Part shown: piece by piece, positions 9,930-21,694 of the stretch
Layout: every line of letters begins with the position of its first letter
Position numbering within the stretch: position 1 is the stretch's first letter
NCBI GenBank assembly: GCA_030068145.1
Contig: JAPJBO010000368.1
Span: 1 to 64,000, forward strand
DNA: 64,000 nt
DNA from: Diplonema papillatum
Taxonomy: Eukaryota > Euglenozoa > Diplonemea > Diplonemida > Diplonemidae
Direction: 5' to 3'
Translations under genes and position numbers: made by a program
The notes under the pieces: generated by a model
Seen by the model: the letters and a program-made list of their open reading frames with translations, nothing else
What the model was told of the DNA's origin: nothing
Databases searched by the model: none

Positions 9930-12900
9930 TATAAAGGTCCAGCCTTCGGTTGACCATTAAGGCTGGGAGTCGGGTAGTATTGCCTACACGCAGGTGCGAG
10001 TACACAAAAACAGTATAGGTTGGTTGGCTGGGTCAGTAGACCAGTCCAAGTTGAGTGCATGTAGCCACAGCAGCTCCCAGGCTGTAGGCTGTGCACCATG
10101 CACCGCCGTGACCTTGTGGACCTTCAGCCGGAACCCCGTACCAATCTCTGGTCGTGAGTAAGTTGAAGGAGTCGCCAAGAGGGCCCGCCAGTTGCTAAAC
10201 CGCCAAGTCGCACTGCGACGGAGCGCGCGCTAAAGAGCGAGCGTGCTGGGGCCACCCCAGCGAAGAGCTGTCACGGGGTGGTCCCCGCTCATGTAAAGAC
10301 CACGTGAGGAGGGGGAGATAATTTTCAGCTTCGTGTTTGGGCAGCATTCCAGCCTCTCTCGTGTAACTGCTTGATGCCGTCATCAAGTCGTCTTTTCGCG
10401 GGAATGCAGAGTTTTTGTTTTCTTCTTTACGTTTCCACTTTCGTTGTTCAGCTCCGATGAAGATTCGTGAAAAATGAACCCAGGATGTTCAGGGCACCGG
10501 GCTTGAAAACTACACCGCAGATTGACAAAACTTTACACCATATATTCACGTCAGTAGTAGTAGTAGTTTGAACTTGTTATGCAGCAACAATCTGTGTCGA
10601 TATACTGCACAAGCCGCTACAGACCTCTTTGTACGCGTCGTGTCATGCTTCGGTCGCTTCTTGCCCGGCGTACTGTTCGGCGGTGCGCGCTTCACGTGAG
10701 GTGGCTGGCCAGGCCCCCACGAAGCCTTAAACACAACACGGCTACATCACGAGGATGCAGCCGTGCTTAGGTGTGCAATCAGCCATCACAGGCCAGTGGC
10801 TGCAAAGCAGCACTTCGTTCCGCGTCGCGTCAAGTACATGATGCTGGCGGTTGGGGGATCGGAGACCGCAACTCAATTAAGGTGCGGTCAACGGTGTCGC
10901 CTCGTGAAGGCCCCCCCATGACACCTTTTCGTTTCGACGGGAAGGAGAGGGAAGGTATTCGTGAAAAGCCGAGTCGAAGTGGGGACACCACGCGGAAAAG
11001 CGGCGTGGAAACCCCAGCGTTGCTCGCGTCGACGGCGCGATGCGTTACAAGTTGGGGAGTTGGGCACGGGAGTCTCGGGAAGAGGACACGTATCGATACG
11101 TGGGCATCGCAAACGGCAGGGTGCCCGTCCGTTCATCCTGGTTGACACTGCGGAACCGAAACCAAAAGTGGGTCCGCGTGCACGTTTGTTGTTGGCAGGA
11201 GGGAAAATCTTAGTTCAATGTTCAGGCAGAGCACTGCCTCTCATGCATGGCTGATGCTAGCATCAAGTCTTCTTCGAGGGGAGAAGGGGACGTTGGTATT
11301 GGTGCTGGTTTTGAGGGATAAGGAAAAGGTAAGAAATCTTTTTGCGGAGGCCTCCGGGGGGGAGGGGAAGGGTGCTTGGATTGCTGAATCTCGTGAATAA
11401 GAGCGACGTCGCACCTTGGACGGGGGATGGAAAGATATCGAGGAGGTGCGCTTGTCTGTCTGCGGCGCGAAGTCAAACGATAATGCTCATCTGAACGAAC
11501 AGTGAATCATCGTCAGGAAGGAAAGGACTACACTACAGTGTCTAAGTTTTTGTACGTCTTAACCATGGTTAAGTGCGCGGAAAGAGATGAGTAAGAGTTC
11601 AGGGACCGTCTCTCCGGTGGCGAGATTCCGGTGTCCCCACCGAGCGATGCTATGGAGAGACTGCACTTCGTAGTGTGCTGTCGAGAACTGCCTTGAAGAA
11701 AGGGAGCAAGGGAATGTTGAGTGACTGCCTTTAATCGGGGCAAACGAGCTTGGGCGAGGTCTTGGGCGAGGTCACCGGGGGTTAGGATGGTTGGGAAAAC
11801 TTTAGTTTTCCTTTGAACCAACCACACCCGGAAGGCTGTGTGGAGATCTCTCACCTGTGGGCAGCAGGACACCTTGTCCAGGTGGGTAGCGTCACCTCCC
11901 CGATGCGAGCTGACTGCCGGCTGGATGCGGGCAACTGCACTTTTGTACCACCGACACCCTCTGGGTGCTTCCAGGTTACGCGCAATCGGGGGTTTAGTAG
12001 TAAAGATGGCGTTGACTATGGCTGGTCTTTGTAAGGGCTGCCTTGATGGTTCTTTGATGAAACTCACACTAGCCTGAAACTCTTACCGACTTTCATCAAC
12101 TCCTCAGTGAAACCGTGAGGCCTTGGTACGGCATTCTCCGGCTGTTTCTTCAACCCGCACTGATCTAGAGCAAGTTTTCCGGGACTTTCTGGATTTCTTT
12201 CGGGTACCCTGTAAGGTAGTCGGGCTGGTTTTGTGACTGTCACTTCGGTTCCTCCAGGATTTTCCCAGGGATTTTCACTGCGGCGGTAATTTCTCCTTGT
12301 TTTCGCTTTCACCGCTGCCCGAACTGCTGAGCGCGCACAGGACATATGACGTGCCCGTGGCGAGGAGGAAGGCAAAAGAAAGCAGCGGCACTGCATGACG
12401 AATCGGAGGAAGAGGGCGAGAAACGGGAAGGCCGGCACGCCATGCTTCGTTTCCATTTTGTGCTACGTAATAGGTGACTGCCTGTCGTCTTGGTACCGGA
12501 TGACCGTCTCTTTTGGTGTGCTTTCGGTGCTGCTTGCTCTTCACGTCTTGTTTTCGGCAAGACTGCTCAGTCAGTGTTGCTTTTCTTTTCGAGTGTAGGG
12601 CTCTATGTCTTGTTTTGATTAGTGGCATGCTGATCTGCTGCAGTGCACCGCGAGGTGCTGATGACGGGGCTGAGAGGATGGGGTCTCTGAGAGGGGACGT
12701 AGGGATGCCCCTCTTTCAATTGGGCAACAAAGAATTTTTTCCGAAGGGTTCTGTTGCTACTGCTGTGCCAACTACTAATATTTCGTGCCAGCAATGCATT
12801 GTTAACACTTAAAAGAAGAGCCCACCAGCAAATTCCCTTTCCTGCGCCTGTCTCTCGGCGTTGTGGTCTAGTGAGACATCATCTTTTCCCAGAGATGGCA

Positions 12901-14195
12901 GCTACCTTGTGCGCCCAATATTTCTACCGTCGCTTTACTATCCTGTCGAGCCAAAAAAAAACAGATCTCAACAGCAGTGCGAGGTGTTGGCTACAAACCC
13001 ATGAACAGTTTCCACGTGCCTTTTTCTTCTTTTTCTGACGACGAAAAATAACGAAAACGACCGTCGGTTTGAGTACGAGGGGCATCCCTAAGGGGTTGAT
13101 GCGGGGGTCTGAGTGAGTGGGATCGGATTGGGCTGACGCGGGGAGCAGGTCATTTTTGGGCTGAAGTTCGCTTGAGTCTTTTTTATGGGCGGAAGTTGTT
13201 TGGGCCTTTAGAGAGTGAGCTTGAACACTGACTTTCGTCTTCGTTGTTTTCATTCCGTTGTTGAGGTAATTGAGCGTTGTTGATTGTTAGGAGACGGAAC
13301 TCCATAGGCACGGAGCATTCTCGTAGGAGGTTAGACAAGCAAGGCGTCGGTTGACAACCGGCCGTGAACAGCGGTATGCGAAGTCCGAACGTTCTTGCTT
13401 TGTCCCCCACCCAGATGCTCGACGTCGTCCATCTCTTTTTCGTGAAAGTGTGGTGGGAAACTCTTGGGTTGAAAAGCCGCGCTTTTTTCTTCGTGGTCCG
13501 CCCATCGGAGCTTTTAGGTACCGGCCGCACCATTAAAGATCATCTCAAACCCGATTTTTCCACCGCACGTGCAAATCAGGACGACCTGTTGGGCAGGCTC
13601 ATGCGAAAGCTTTTTTCACCAGCCTTTAGGCAGCTGACGTGCTGTAGTGCAAGTGGCATTCCAAGTTTGGCCATCGTAGTTTCATCACAGAATGCAACCA
13701 ATCTAGTGATTCGCTCGGGAATCGTTTCGTGCAAAGCGACTGAAAGCAACACAACGCTGGTAGCTCAACATGACCCCTGACTTCCTTGGCCGAAGCAAAC
13801 ATTTGGGATACTTTGCCTCTTTGCTTGCATTCTTTGTCTGTGCTTGGTTCTGGTGCACACGTGCATGTTGCAAGTATAAAGTCTTGGTCGAAGAAAAAGA
13901 AAACGACAGGCATTCAAGAAGAATCAGCGCTTTGTTTGGTTGTGCGTGCCGGTTGATCGTTCTCCCACTTGCTTTTACCTGTTTCCGTTTCACGGTAGGA
14001 ACTCTGATGCGGTGCCTGCGCCTGAGTCTGTTTTAGCCGTTGTCGGAGGCTACCCGTGTTCGTGTTATTCTGCAGATGCTTTGAGCTATCTTTGTGTCTA
14101 TGAAGAACAACGCCACAAAAGGGTTTCGCGTCAACGAATGCGGCTGAGCGCGAAGCTGAAGGCGTTAGCGACTTCGGAACTCGGTTTGGAAAGAA
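9930..14195. other. Non-coding stretch with scattered repeats
   Basis: ORFs of up to 180 codons occur, but none has recognisable domains, composition bias or splice context. A family C copy lies at 11205-11290 and a family D fragment near 13905-14050. I see no RNA gene. Confidence 0.55.
11205..11290 (+). repeat. Interspersed repeat family C, partial copy
   Basis: Carries the core AATCTTAGTTCAATGTTCAG, GCACTGCCTCTCATGC and the palindrome around GATGCTAGCATC. Confidence 0.75.
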
Positions 14196-14199
14196 TGCC

Positions 14200-14350
14200 G
14201 GGGTGGGAAATCTTAGGTTGGTGTTTGCAGCAGAATCCTGCCTCTCATGTACGTTTGATGCTAGCATCAAGATCAAGTGTTCTCCGAGGAAGATGTTGAA
14301 TGGAAGAGGGATGCAAAAAGGGATAAAGGAAGTGCAAGACTCCGGTGGGG
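14200..14350 (+). repeat. Interspersed repeat family C, copy 2
   Basis: Core plus right arm: GATGCTAGCATCAAG, AGGAAGATGTTG, GGGATGCAAAAA. Confidence 0.7.
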
Positions 14351-14474
14351 AATCTTAGCCTGGTAGGGCGGGAGGAATTCGCGCATGCACTCGGGGTTCT
14401 TGTCTCAATCCCGCAGATGCCGCGGCAATGGCTAGGAGAAATTTTTGTGTTGCGGGGGGGTGACCGCACAGTGG

Positions 14475-14669
14475 TCAAACGATTCGCAGTATCGCATATT
14501 ATCGCATTTGGAATTTCGGCGCCAAACATCGCATTTTCATTCGCATTATCGCACGATTAAATCCTGGGCAAATACAGTAACAGTAGGATGGAAATTATCG
14601 CCTATTGTCGCATGCCGATTATATGCGATAATCTTGTGCGATGATGCGATAACTATGCGAATCATTTGA
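14475..14669. mobile_element. MITE-like element with ATCGCA-rich inverted ends
   Basis: A 195-bp palindromic segment. The ends TCAAACGATTCGCA and TGCGAATCATTTGA are inverted repeats with one mismatch; inside, both arms are built from repeated (A/T)ATCGCA(T) words pointing toward each other. No coding capacity, so it would be mobilised in trans. I could not define a target duplication. Confidence 0.7.
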
Positions 14670-15755
14670 GGTCGTGAGGGGATGGGGAATGATTTTGATA
14701 TCGATGTCGACTTCACACCTGGACGAGCGAGCTGATGGCTCGTCTGCGATGGGTTGGATCAGGCGTTACGTATCCGAGTTTTGAACACTCTCCAACCTTT
14801 TTGTGCACGAGTACAACAGCACCTCTTCTTTCCGAAGGTTCCTCAGCGGTTGTAGAGGTTGATTACTCGATAGCGAAAGAATCTTCATTATTTCTTCGCA
14901 TTGGCTGCAACAGCTAGTGTGAGAATAGTTGAGTTGCAGCTCTTGACAAAGATGGATGGAAAATTGTTTATTCTTCGCTTTTTCTCACGAACGGGGGGGT
15001 CGGTCCTGCTTTTGGCTTTGTAGGTTCTCCCGACTCCCCAATTCGTGGTTAGCACAAACTCAAGAGGTCTAGTCAACTATTCCTTGCAGGATTGGCATAC
15101 TTTCAAGAAAATGAAGACCGCATGCTTCCCCCTCTAACGACGCGGCTGGTTTCTGTAGGCAGGTTTCGAAGTTGTTTGGGTGGGAGGATTTGTTCTTCCT
15201 TCTTTTCTCGTAGATTGCTGGGTGCGAAAATCTTCGGACGAGCGCGGATGCGGTTGACGAATGTCTGGAGCGCCTGTTCGCGTGCATTCTCGTGCGGCAG
15301 CTTGCATCTGCAGCACGTGCCTCTCGTAGAAAAGTTCCTTCGCCGCTCAACGCTGGCTTGCGCTCCACCATTGCCCGCTGGCATTGCCCGCTGATGGTCC
15401 TTTGACAAAGTGAGCCCATGCCCCTTACCTTCAAGAAACACGGCTGAGTCACGCATGTTCTTGACAGACGCTAACGTCCGCCATTTTGCACGCGCATCAC
15501 AGTCGTTGGGTAGTATTGACAAGGGATTTCATCAGACACTCGGATGAGCTTCGTTCGGACCCAACGTCCCCGTCTGCTCTTGGTGCCCGTCTTGCGCTCC
15601 AAGCTCTCATAGTGGGTCTACAACCAAGCACGACAAACTGCACTTGGATTCGGCTTAGTGCAAGTACACCGAGAATCGTCATGCTGCTGATCGGGAGGAT
15701 CTCACTGGTTGGCTGATCTAACGTATCTTTCACACTCGGCGCTGACAGAACGGTA
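14670..15755. other. Non-coding stretch
   Basis: No domain-bearing ORF, RNA gene or clear repeat copy seen. Confidence 0.5.
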
Positions 15756-15756
15756 A

Positions 15757-16130
15757 CGGGGTCCAAGACGTTGTTTCCGAACTGGTTGACACAGGCCCAA
15801 GGGCGGCTGTTGTGCACAGCAGCTCGCAGAAGTTCTGGTGCCGTCAGCAGGGCTCCCGCTGCCCAGCGTGCGCAACAATAACGTCGCCGAGTACGAGGGA
15901 AAGCTGGCAGGGCTGCAGCTTCTGGAGGAAGCTCGATGGTCGGAAGGAGCGCAGGGAACCACAACCACGACGTGTTGCACGTTATTTAGCTCCTGGTTCG
16001 AGAACGTTTCTCATCCACTCACCGGTGGTCTGTGTTGACGGACAGGCACGTGGTTGCATCTGAACTGTTGACACGTGCCTAGAGCGACTGTTTGACTGCT
16101 CGCGGCTGGCCGCGCCACAAGTACGAGGCT
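15757..16130 (-). pseudogene. Partial copies of the 3' end of the NTF2/CCCH gene
   Basis: Two degenerate copies of the 3' coding end of the gene at 16158-17642 lie directly beyond its stop: one begins GTCCAAGACGTTGTTTCC at about 15761, the other covers about 16030-16130. The first is interrupted by a LINE-1 RNase H fragment. Neither is open for any useful length. They look like local duplication debris. Confidence 0.7.
15846..15962 (+). mobile_element. LINE-1 RNase H fragment, about 115 bp
   Basis: Translates on the plus strand to a piece with NNNVAEYEGKLAGLQLLEEA, matching NNVAEYEGFLAGLQLLEDA in the LINE-1 copy at 44.2 kb. Both ends are missing. It sits between two parts of a duplicated gene end and I see no target duplication, so a template-switch or repair patch is as likely as an ordinary insertion. 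Confidence 0.85.
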
Positions 16131-16157
16131 GCTCAGCTCCTAGTTCCAGTGCGCTTC

Positions 16158-16815
16158 TCATTCACCCAGCGGCGGGTTGCGTTGGCGGACAGGCACGTGG
16201 TCCAAGACGTTGTTTCCGAACTGGTTAACACGTGCCCAGAGCGACTGTTTGTGGGCATGCACGTGCAGCAGCTCGCAGGCCTCGTCCGCGCAGGCGGCGC
16301 GCTGGAAGTTCTGGCACCGCTCGCGGCTGGCCGGGGCTCGCCACTGCTCCTGGCACACGCGGCACCGCAGCATGATCTCCCCCCGCTTGATACGCACGTT
16401 GTCCCACTCGTTGTGCCGGCACGGCTTCGAACCCGACACCCGCCGCTGCCGGACCACCACCGCCGCGCCGCGCCTCCGCCGGGCGGCCGGCGCCGCCGCC
16501 TCGCTGCCAACGCCGTCTGAAAAAGACGCATTCACGTCCTCCAGCGGCGGCATGGCCGAGCACTCGGACGGAACAGACCGCGTATCGAACGAGTTCTCCC
16601 GCGGAGTGGTCGCAGCGGGCGCCCCGGCTCGCTGCTGGGACACGAGCTGGGCGAGCGTCGTCGCTGGCGGGATGGATAACGGCCGGGGGGCGTGCGGCTG
16701 CGAGCCCTGCGAGAAACCCGAGGAGTACACGGCTGGCGGCGCGGCAGACCCGCGCGACTGCGTGGAACTCGCCCCGGACAGGTTGGCCGCCGGGGGGCGG
16801 CTGGGGCGCTGGTGG

Positions 16816-16847
<32 letters not shown>

Positions 16848-17642
16848 GTTGGGGACGGTCAGCCTGTCGCCGTGCCAGTTCGGCGTCCCCGAATCGACGC
16901 CGCCCGTCGAACCGCGCACGGTCTGCTCCTTCGACGACGCGTCCTGCCGGAAAGCTGCCTCGATCTTCGCGGCTTCGCCATACATGGTCAGCACCGCTAT
17001 CTTCCCCGTAGCAGGGTTCAGCTTCGCGCAGACGACGTCCGTGCAGGAAACCGTGATTCCCGTCGCGGCGGTGGTGGCCTCCATCGCCGCCTTCGCGTAC
17101 ACGGTGAGCCCTGCGACCGCGACGTCCGAAACGTCGAGGCTGTGCACGGCCGAATACGCGTCTCGGAACTTGTTGAAGAAGGCATGGGCGCCGAGGGCTC
17201 CTGTGTAGGTTCCCGCGTATGGCACAGGGCCATCGGCGGCGTGGGAAGGCGTCGTGATGGTGACGTCCGGGGAAAGGAGCGACGTTTGCAGCGTGGGGTG
17301 GGCGTGTGCGGACCGCAGGGAGCGCTTGAAGTCTTGGTAGTACAGAATGACGACGGTCTGCGGGTCGACGCCGCAGGCGGCGGCGGGGCCGCCCGACGGG
17401 AAGGCGAAGGGAGACGAACCCCCCCGGGCTGAATCCGCAGGCGACACGCCGCCTGCCTGACTGCTCGCCGCACCCGAGCCCCGCAGCCCCGCCGCCGCCG
17501 GAGCAATGACCGGCACGAGCAGGCGCCCGGGCGCCTGCTTCTCCGCCCGCGGGGCCAGCTGCGGCTCGCGTCTGCGGTCGCGCGGCCGCACCGCGCCCGG
17601 GGCGCCGGGCCTCCCGGCGTGCGGCGACGTGTGCTGCGCCAT
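16158..17642 (-). CDS. NTF2-like domain protein with C-terminal CCCH zinc finger
   Basis: 494 codons, single exon. The ATG at 17642 is chosen because the upstream extension is only Met-Ser-Ser-Glu-Lys(n) read from a poly(A) tract, though that start is possible. A Pro/Arg-rich N-terminus (1-100) leads into an NTF2/SnoaL-like alpha+beta domain (about 105-230: VVILYYQDFKR, YAGTYTGALGAHAFFNKF, AVLTMYGEAAKIEAAF). A Gln/His tract and a Ser/Pro-rich linker follow. The C-terminus has a CxH...CxxC segment (CRHNEWDNVR ... CRVCQ) and a C-x7-C-x4-C-x3-H finger ending LLHVH. NTF2 plus CCCH suggests a cytoplasmic RNA-binding scaffold of the G3BP type; that role is inference. Partial copies of the 3' end lie downstream. 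Confidence 0.8.
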
Positions 17643-17653
17643 GGGGGGCTGGT

Positions 17654-18060
17654 CCTTTTTTTTTTTTTTTTTTTTTTCCGACGACAACTAGTATCAGACT
17701 AGCCTACCCGAAGGCAGTTGATTTCTTTAGGCAAGGTTTCTCTACCGGCGGAAGTTGTTTGGGTTGTGCGTTTTTTTTTTTTTTTTTTTTTTTGGGCTTC
17801 CGACGATTTCCCGAAGTGGAGGGGGCGTGGAGATTGTGGTGTCTTTTCGACCTTTTTTTTTCCCCCCCCCCCGACGACAAGTAGTGTCAGACTAGCCTAC
17901 CCGAAGGCAGTTGATTTCTTTAGGCAGGTTTACTCTACCGGCGGAAGTTATTTGGGGCAGCGTCCTTTTTTCTTTTTGCGGTCGACGATACACGTCGTTC
18001 TGATGTCTGACGACTTTGTTTCTTTGCTTGCTTTTTTTCTTTTCTTTTTTTGTGTTGCCC
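17654..18060. repeat. Tandem duplication (about 191 bp) with poly-T runs
   Basis: The block starting at CCGACGACAACTAGT (17678) recurs at about 17870. Both copies share GACTAGCCTACCCGAAGGCA and GGCGGAAGTT, and each is bounded by poly-T runs. The first copy lies immediately upstream of the NTF2/CCCH gene. Confidence 0.8.
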
Positions 18061-19309
18061 AACAATCAGCTAGCTGACGAGGTAGATGCTCGGTCGGGTG
18101 TGCTTTTCGACTTTTTTCTCTTGCTAATCTTCCTTCCGGCGGTGGCTCTACCAATCCGTTCTTTTCGAAAGGAGGGGCTCGATGTCTTGGTTTTGCTTTG
18201 GCAGCAGGCTGCTGCTCTGTGACGCCACTGAGGGGCGAAGAGGAGCTTCCAGGCTGAAAGCCAACTATGAGGGGACGTTGGTGCGAAAAACTAGAGGGAG
18301 GAATCAAACAGGGGAGGGTTCTGCGTTTTCTTTCCGTTTAGGTCGAGAATGGATGATCTCGATGAGGCGGCACCCAAGACAAGATAGGATTATCTTCTTG
18401 TTATTATTCGGATGATGATGGTCGACAAGGAGTGATTTCTGCTGGTTTCAAACAAAAAGATAACCCGCTTGTTCCTATGAGCTGATTGGTATTTCCGTTC
18501 TTTTCTAAAGATGTGTTGATGACCAAGTGTGTAAGTATGTGTACGCGACAGTGTTTTCTTCTTGTTTTTGATTGCCTGGATGTTTACTGGTCACGGTGAG
18601 TTGTTTCGATTTCAGTGGATACATGCGGCAATCGCATGCCTTAACATCGACCCATTCCTCACCGACTACGTACGGTAATCATAGAAGCGTGTGTGGTTCT
18701 TCACGAAACGAGGACGCCGCCATGGCTTACCGGAACGCGAATCGTTCACTTTCGTTGTGTCTGTCGATGCACTCAGCAAGTTTCGGGTTTCGGGCCACCA
18801 CCGCCAAGCCGGGGGCCCCGAAGGGCAGCACGGCCCAAGTCTAACGGCATGTATCCGCCGTGCTGCCTATTCCAACAACAACAAACTCACAAGCACACAA
18901 CCCACGGACCCGCGGCAGGTCGTAGTCATCAGTTTGCGCTGAGGATCGCCGTAATTTCCCCGACGACAGTCCGTAGGACCGGACTCCACGTGCAAAAAGC
19001 CGTATTCCCTGGATACTGCATCCAAATACCTGCCGCTGTCTTTCTAGGTGGCACACGCTGCAGTCGATCAGGTCCGTCGTGGTACCCTGGGAAACACTTG
19101 CCTGGAGCTGCCGTTCGACGGTGCGACACGTTCTTATCAGGAAAGGGCGAACCGGCTTCGTGCTTACTCGCCCGATTGCTAGAGACCCGCTGTTCGCTCG
19201 GACAGAAGAAGGGGACGTAGGGCAAGGGAGCAATTCGAAAGGCTTCGGGTTAAGTCTTTAAATGGTTGCGGGAGCGGTGTGAAAAGTGACCACCAGCGGG
19301 TGTAAGTGT
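18061..19309. other. Non-coding stretch
   Basis: No supported gene. ORFs around 18570-19230 lack domain features. Confidence 0.5.
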
Positions 19310-19560
19310 GGATTGCAAGAACGTGTTTGGAATGGGTATGTGCTCAAACACCGCACTGGTCCCGTCTGCGCCGTGTTTCGGTCCTTTAAGCCACGGATAC
19401 ATAAGGCGGACCATCTTCAGCGCGGAACCTGAGTGTCTGCAGACAGGACTGCGGTGTGAGTCTGGTTTGTCAGGCGGCTGTTCGTAGCTCGTCACAGCCA
19501 GGACCACCCGTGCTGCTAGAGCACAGGCGAATCCGTCACGGGGAGAAGGCCTCTACAACC
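19310..19560 (+). repeat. Interspersed repeat family E, copy 2
   Basis: Shares the GCGGAACCTGAGTGTCTGCAG core and CACAGGCGAATCC block with 6110-6340. Confidence 0.75.
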
Positions 19561-19572
19561 GTGTCTGAGCAA

Positions 19573-19962
19573 TCAGTTAAAAACCCCAGGGCACTCAGCG
19601 GGTGTAAGTGTGGGGGGGAGGTCGGCAGAGAAAACTTGAGTTGATTGCCGCACGTGCTCAACAGGAACGTCTTTCCACATCGCCTGGGCCAAGTTAAGGT
19701 CCTCCTTGATGCGGCGGAAGCCGAAGTCGTAGAAGAGCCACGCCGCCTCGATGGGGATGAAGAAGAAGAGTGCCCAACCGGACCTCTCGAGGACCGACCG
19801 GCACACGCCGTGGTACCAGTACCCGAGGAAGTACGGCGCGCCCTGGCTCCACTGCTTCGGCGCGTGCCCGCCGCTGTACCTGTACTTGTCGTAGTGCCAC
19901 GAGCAGTTCCGCGTCTGCTTCGACAGGTCCTTCGTCGCGTTCTTCGTGGTGGATGTGGGCAT
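19573..19962 (-). CDS. Small single-pass membrane protein (possibly first exon only)
   Basis: Starts at the ATG at 19962 and stays open for 129 codons. It reads as a compact basic/aromatic protein: a polar N-terminus, an aromatic block (APYFLGYWYHGV), a hydrophobic segment (SGWALFFFIPIEAAWLFYDF, about residues 62-81) and a charged tail (GFRRIKEDLNLAQAMWKD). I do not recognise the family. Size and pattern resemble small accessory subunits of mitochondrial inner-membrane complexes, which is only an analogy. After residue about 97 the codons overlap a piece repeated near 19290 (CAGCGGGTGTAAGTGTG), so the real exon probably ends near 19665 and the listed 3' end may be intron. I could not place a second exon. 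Confidence 0.55.
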   Translation of the reverse strand: MPTSTTKNATKDLSKQTRNCSWHYDKYRYSGGHAPKQWSQGAPYFLGYWYHGVCRSVLERSGWALFFFIPIEAAWLFYDFGFRRIKEDLNLAQAMWKDVPVEHVRQSTQVFSADLPPTLTPAECPGVFN

Positions 19963-20574
19963 TCCGCGCTCTTAATTCTTGTTTGTGCACACGGCTGAGA
20001 CTCGCCTGCTTTGGCAAGTCATAGTACACTGCCGACGACTACAATGAAAAGTACCAACAACGCATCGTTGGGAGCAGTAGTTGTGCAGTCATTCCTAAAA
20101 GCAGATGCGTACGGACAAAGAAAAAGAAGACTTTAAGTTCGTACCGAATGCGAATGGCAGAGAACTACATGGTCTTTTATTTTCGATTCGTCAACCTCGT
20201 CGACCGCGCAGGAAACGTCAATTTGTAGAAGAACTCTCCCGTACACTACGTACGGAGAAAAGTTTCCTCGTTCATCGTTTTTCGCCGGTGCAACCCGTTT
20301 CCCCGGGGAAACACCCGGCTTTCGAAAGCCATGACGGAGTCTCGGAAGCTTGAAGCCTGCTCAGAGTGAACGTTTTCGAGTGGAGCGACCGCCAGTTTGG
20401 GGGACAGGACCTCGAGAGCTCCGGTACGAGAAGCTCTTTGGTGTCGCTGGCACGTCGCTGCTTTTACAGCGACGCAAAGGTGTGCACACGTGTGAGTAGG
20501 CTCCGACTCCAGCTTCCCTACAGCGACAGGCTCCTGTGAACGCCTAGGTTCTTGGGTCGAGGGGGCACCCGAGC
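19963..20574. other. Non-coding stretch
   Basis: No supported gene, RNA or repeat seen apart from the fragments listed next to it. Confidence 0.45.
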
Positions 20575-20662
20575 CGCGCAAGCACCGCGACCGAGGGGAA
20601 GTCGGAGGCTCAGATGACGCTGCGCTCTGTGGCAGAAGTCCTCGACGTTCGGCGCACCAATG
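20575..20662 (-). pseudogene. Old fucosyltransferase fragment
   Basis: About 88 bp aligning with the part of the GT10 gene that encodes the stretch around GRSVIKASDFPS, with many differences, so older than the array copies further right. Confidence 0.7.
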
Positions 20663-20664
20663 GA

Positions 20665-20727
20665 CATTCATCCCGCGTCGCCAGTCCTGCTTACCAGAAG
20701 TGGCCCACTTAGAACCAGGATTCTACG
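20665..20727 (+). repeat. Repeat shared with 7323-7385
   Basis: Near-identical to the earlier copy up to GATTCTACGTCA. Confidence 0.8.
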
Positions 20728-21081
20728 TCAGGGTTCAATGAAGTAACCCCGAGCTCGCGCCCATTTAAAGTTTGAGAAGAGGTCGAGGAAGCGATTCCAC
20801 CAATGCCTCCAATCATTCGCTTTGCCTGGCGTAACTCCTGTTTTGGTTCTAGCTATCCTGAGGGAAACTTCGGAGTGAACCAGCTACTAGATGGTTCGAT
20901 GGGTCTTTCGCCCCCACCGACTCGTGCTGTGTTTCCGACGATCCCCTGAGGGTGTACAGATTGGCGGGGTGTCGTTCACCATTGGTTCGTGTGAGGGGCT
21001 CAGCTTTGTACGTGCTGTGTGTGAGTGGGCGGGGCCAGGTATGGAAGGCTTTGCTAAATCGGGCGAAAACGTAACTCATGC

Positions 21082-21612
21082 TTGAGTCGTGATGTCCACT
21101 CTGTAAACAGATACCGACCCAGTACCTTCATTTCCTCCACGAAGCTGATTGGACAGAGTGCGACAGCGCAGCTGTGTACGTCTACCGCTGGCGCAGGGCA
21201 CGGTCGAATCACGTACGGGACGAACCGCGGCAGGCTGCTGTTCGGGGTCGCGGGGTCGTTGAAGCGCCGCTGCCGGATGCGGACGCAAGCTGTGCACATC
21301 GGCGAGTAAGCTTGGCTCCAGTGCTTCCAGGAGGCGAAGGGCTTCCGCGTCCGCCAGTTCAGGTACTCGCTCAGGTGCTCGGGGTGGTCGAGGAGGCAGT
21401 GCAGGTACCGCGCAAGCGCTGCGATCGAGGGAAAGTCGGAGGCTTTGATGACGCTGCGCCCGGTGGGCAGGAAGTTCTCGACGTTCGGCGCCCCGAGGTA
21501 CACGGGGACAGACCCCGCGATCAGCGGCTCGTACACTTTTTCCGTGACGTAGTCAATCGAGACGCTGTTTTCCACGACACGCGAGAACGGATACTGGCTC
21601 ACGACGCATACA
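21082..21612 (-). pseudogene. GT10 fucosyltransferase 3' copy, left end of the array
   Basis: Encodes the C-terminal catalytic half (FSRVVENSVSIDYVTEKVY through RFVPYVI) without the N-terminal half. It has lost about 40 bp present in the other units, so it reads into a different C-terminus. It ends at the LINE-2 target site; before that insertion it was contiguous with the unit now at 30441. Confidence 0.85.
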
Positions 21613-21628
21613 CTGCGCAAGCACTGCG
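21613..21628. repeat. LINE-2 target site duplication, left
   Basis: CTGCGCAAGCACTGCG, identical to 30425-30440. The same 16 bases occur uninterrupted at the other unit junctions (30945-30960, 31465-31480), which serve as empty-site references. Confidence 0.95.
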
Positions 21629-21694
21629 TATAAGTCGATCTTTGAGTGCGTGAGCCCCTCCGAAGAAAGGTCCATCGCACTAGTTCCAAGCTAC

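Noticed and set aside
11528-12067. 179-codon minus-strand ORF
   Set aside because: Mixed composition, no family motif, no splice or start context.
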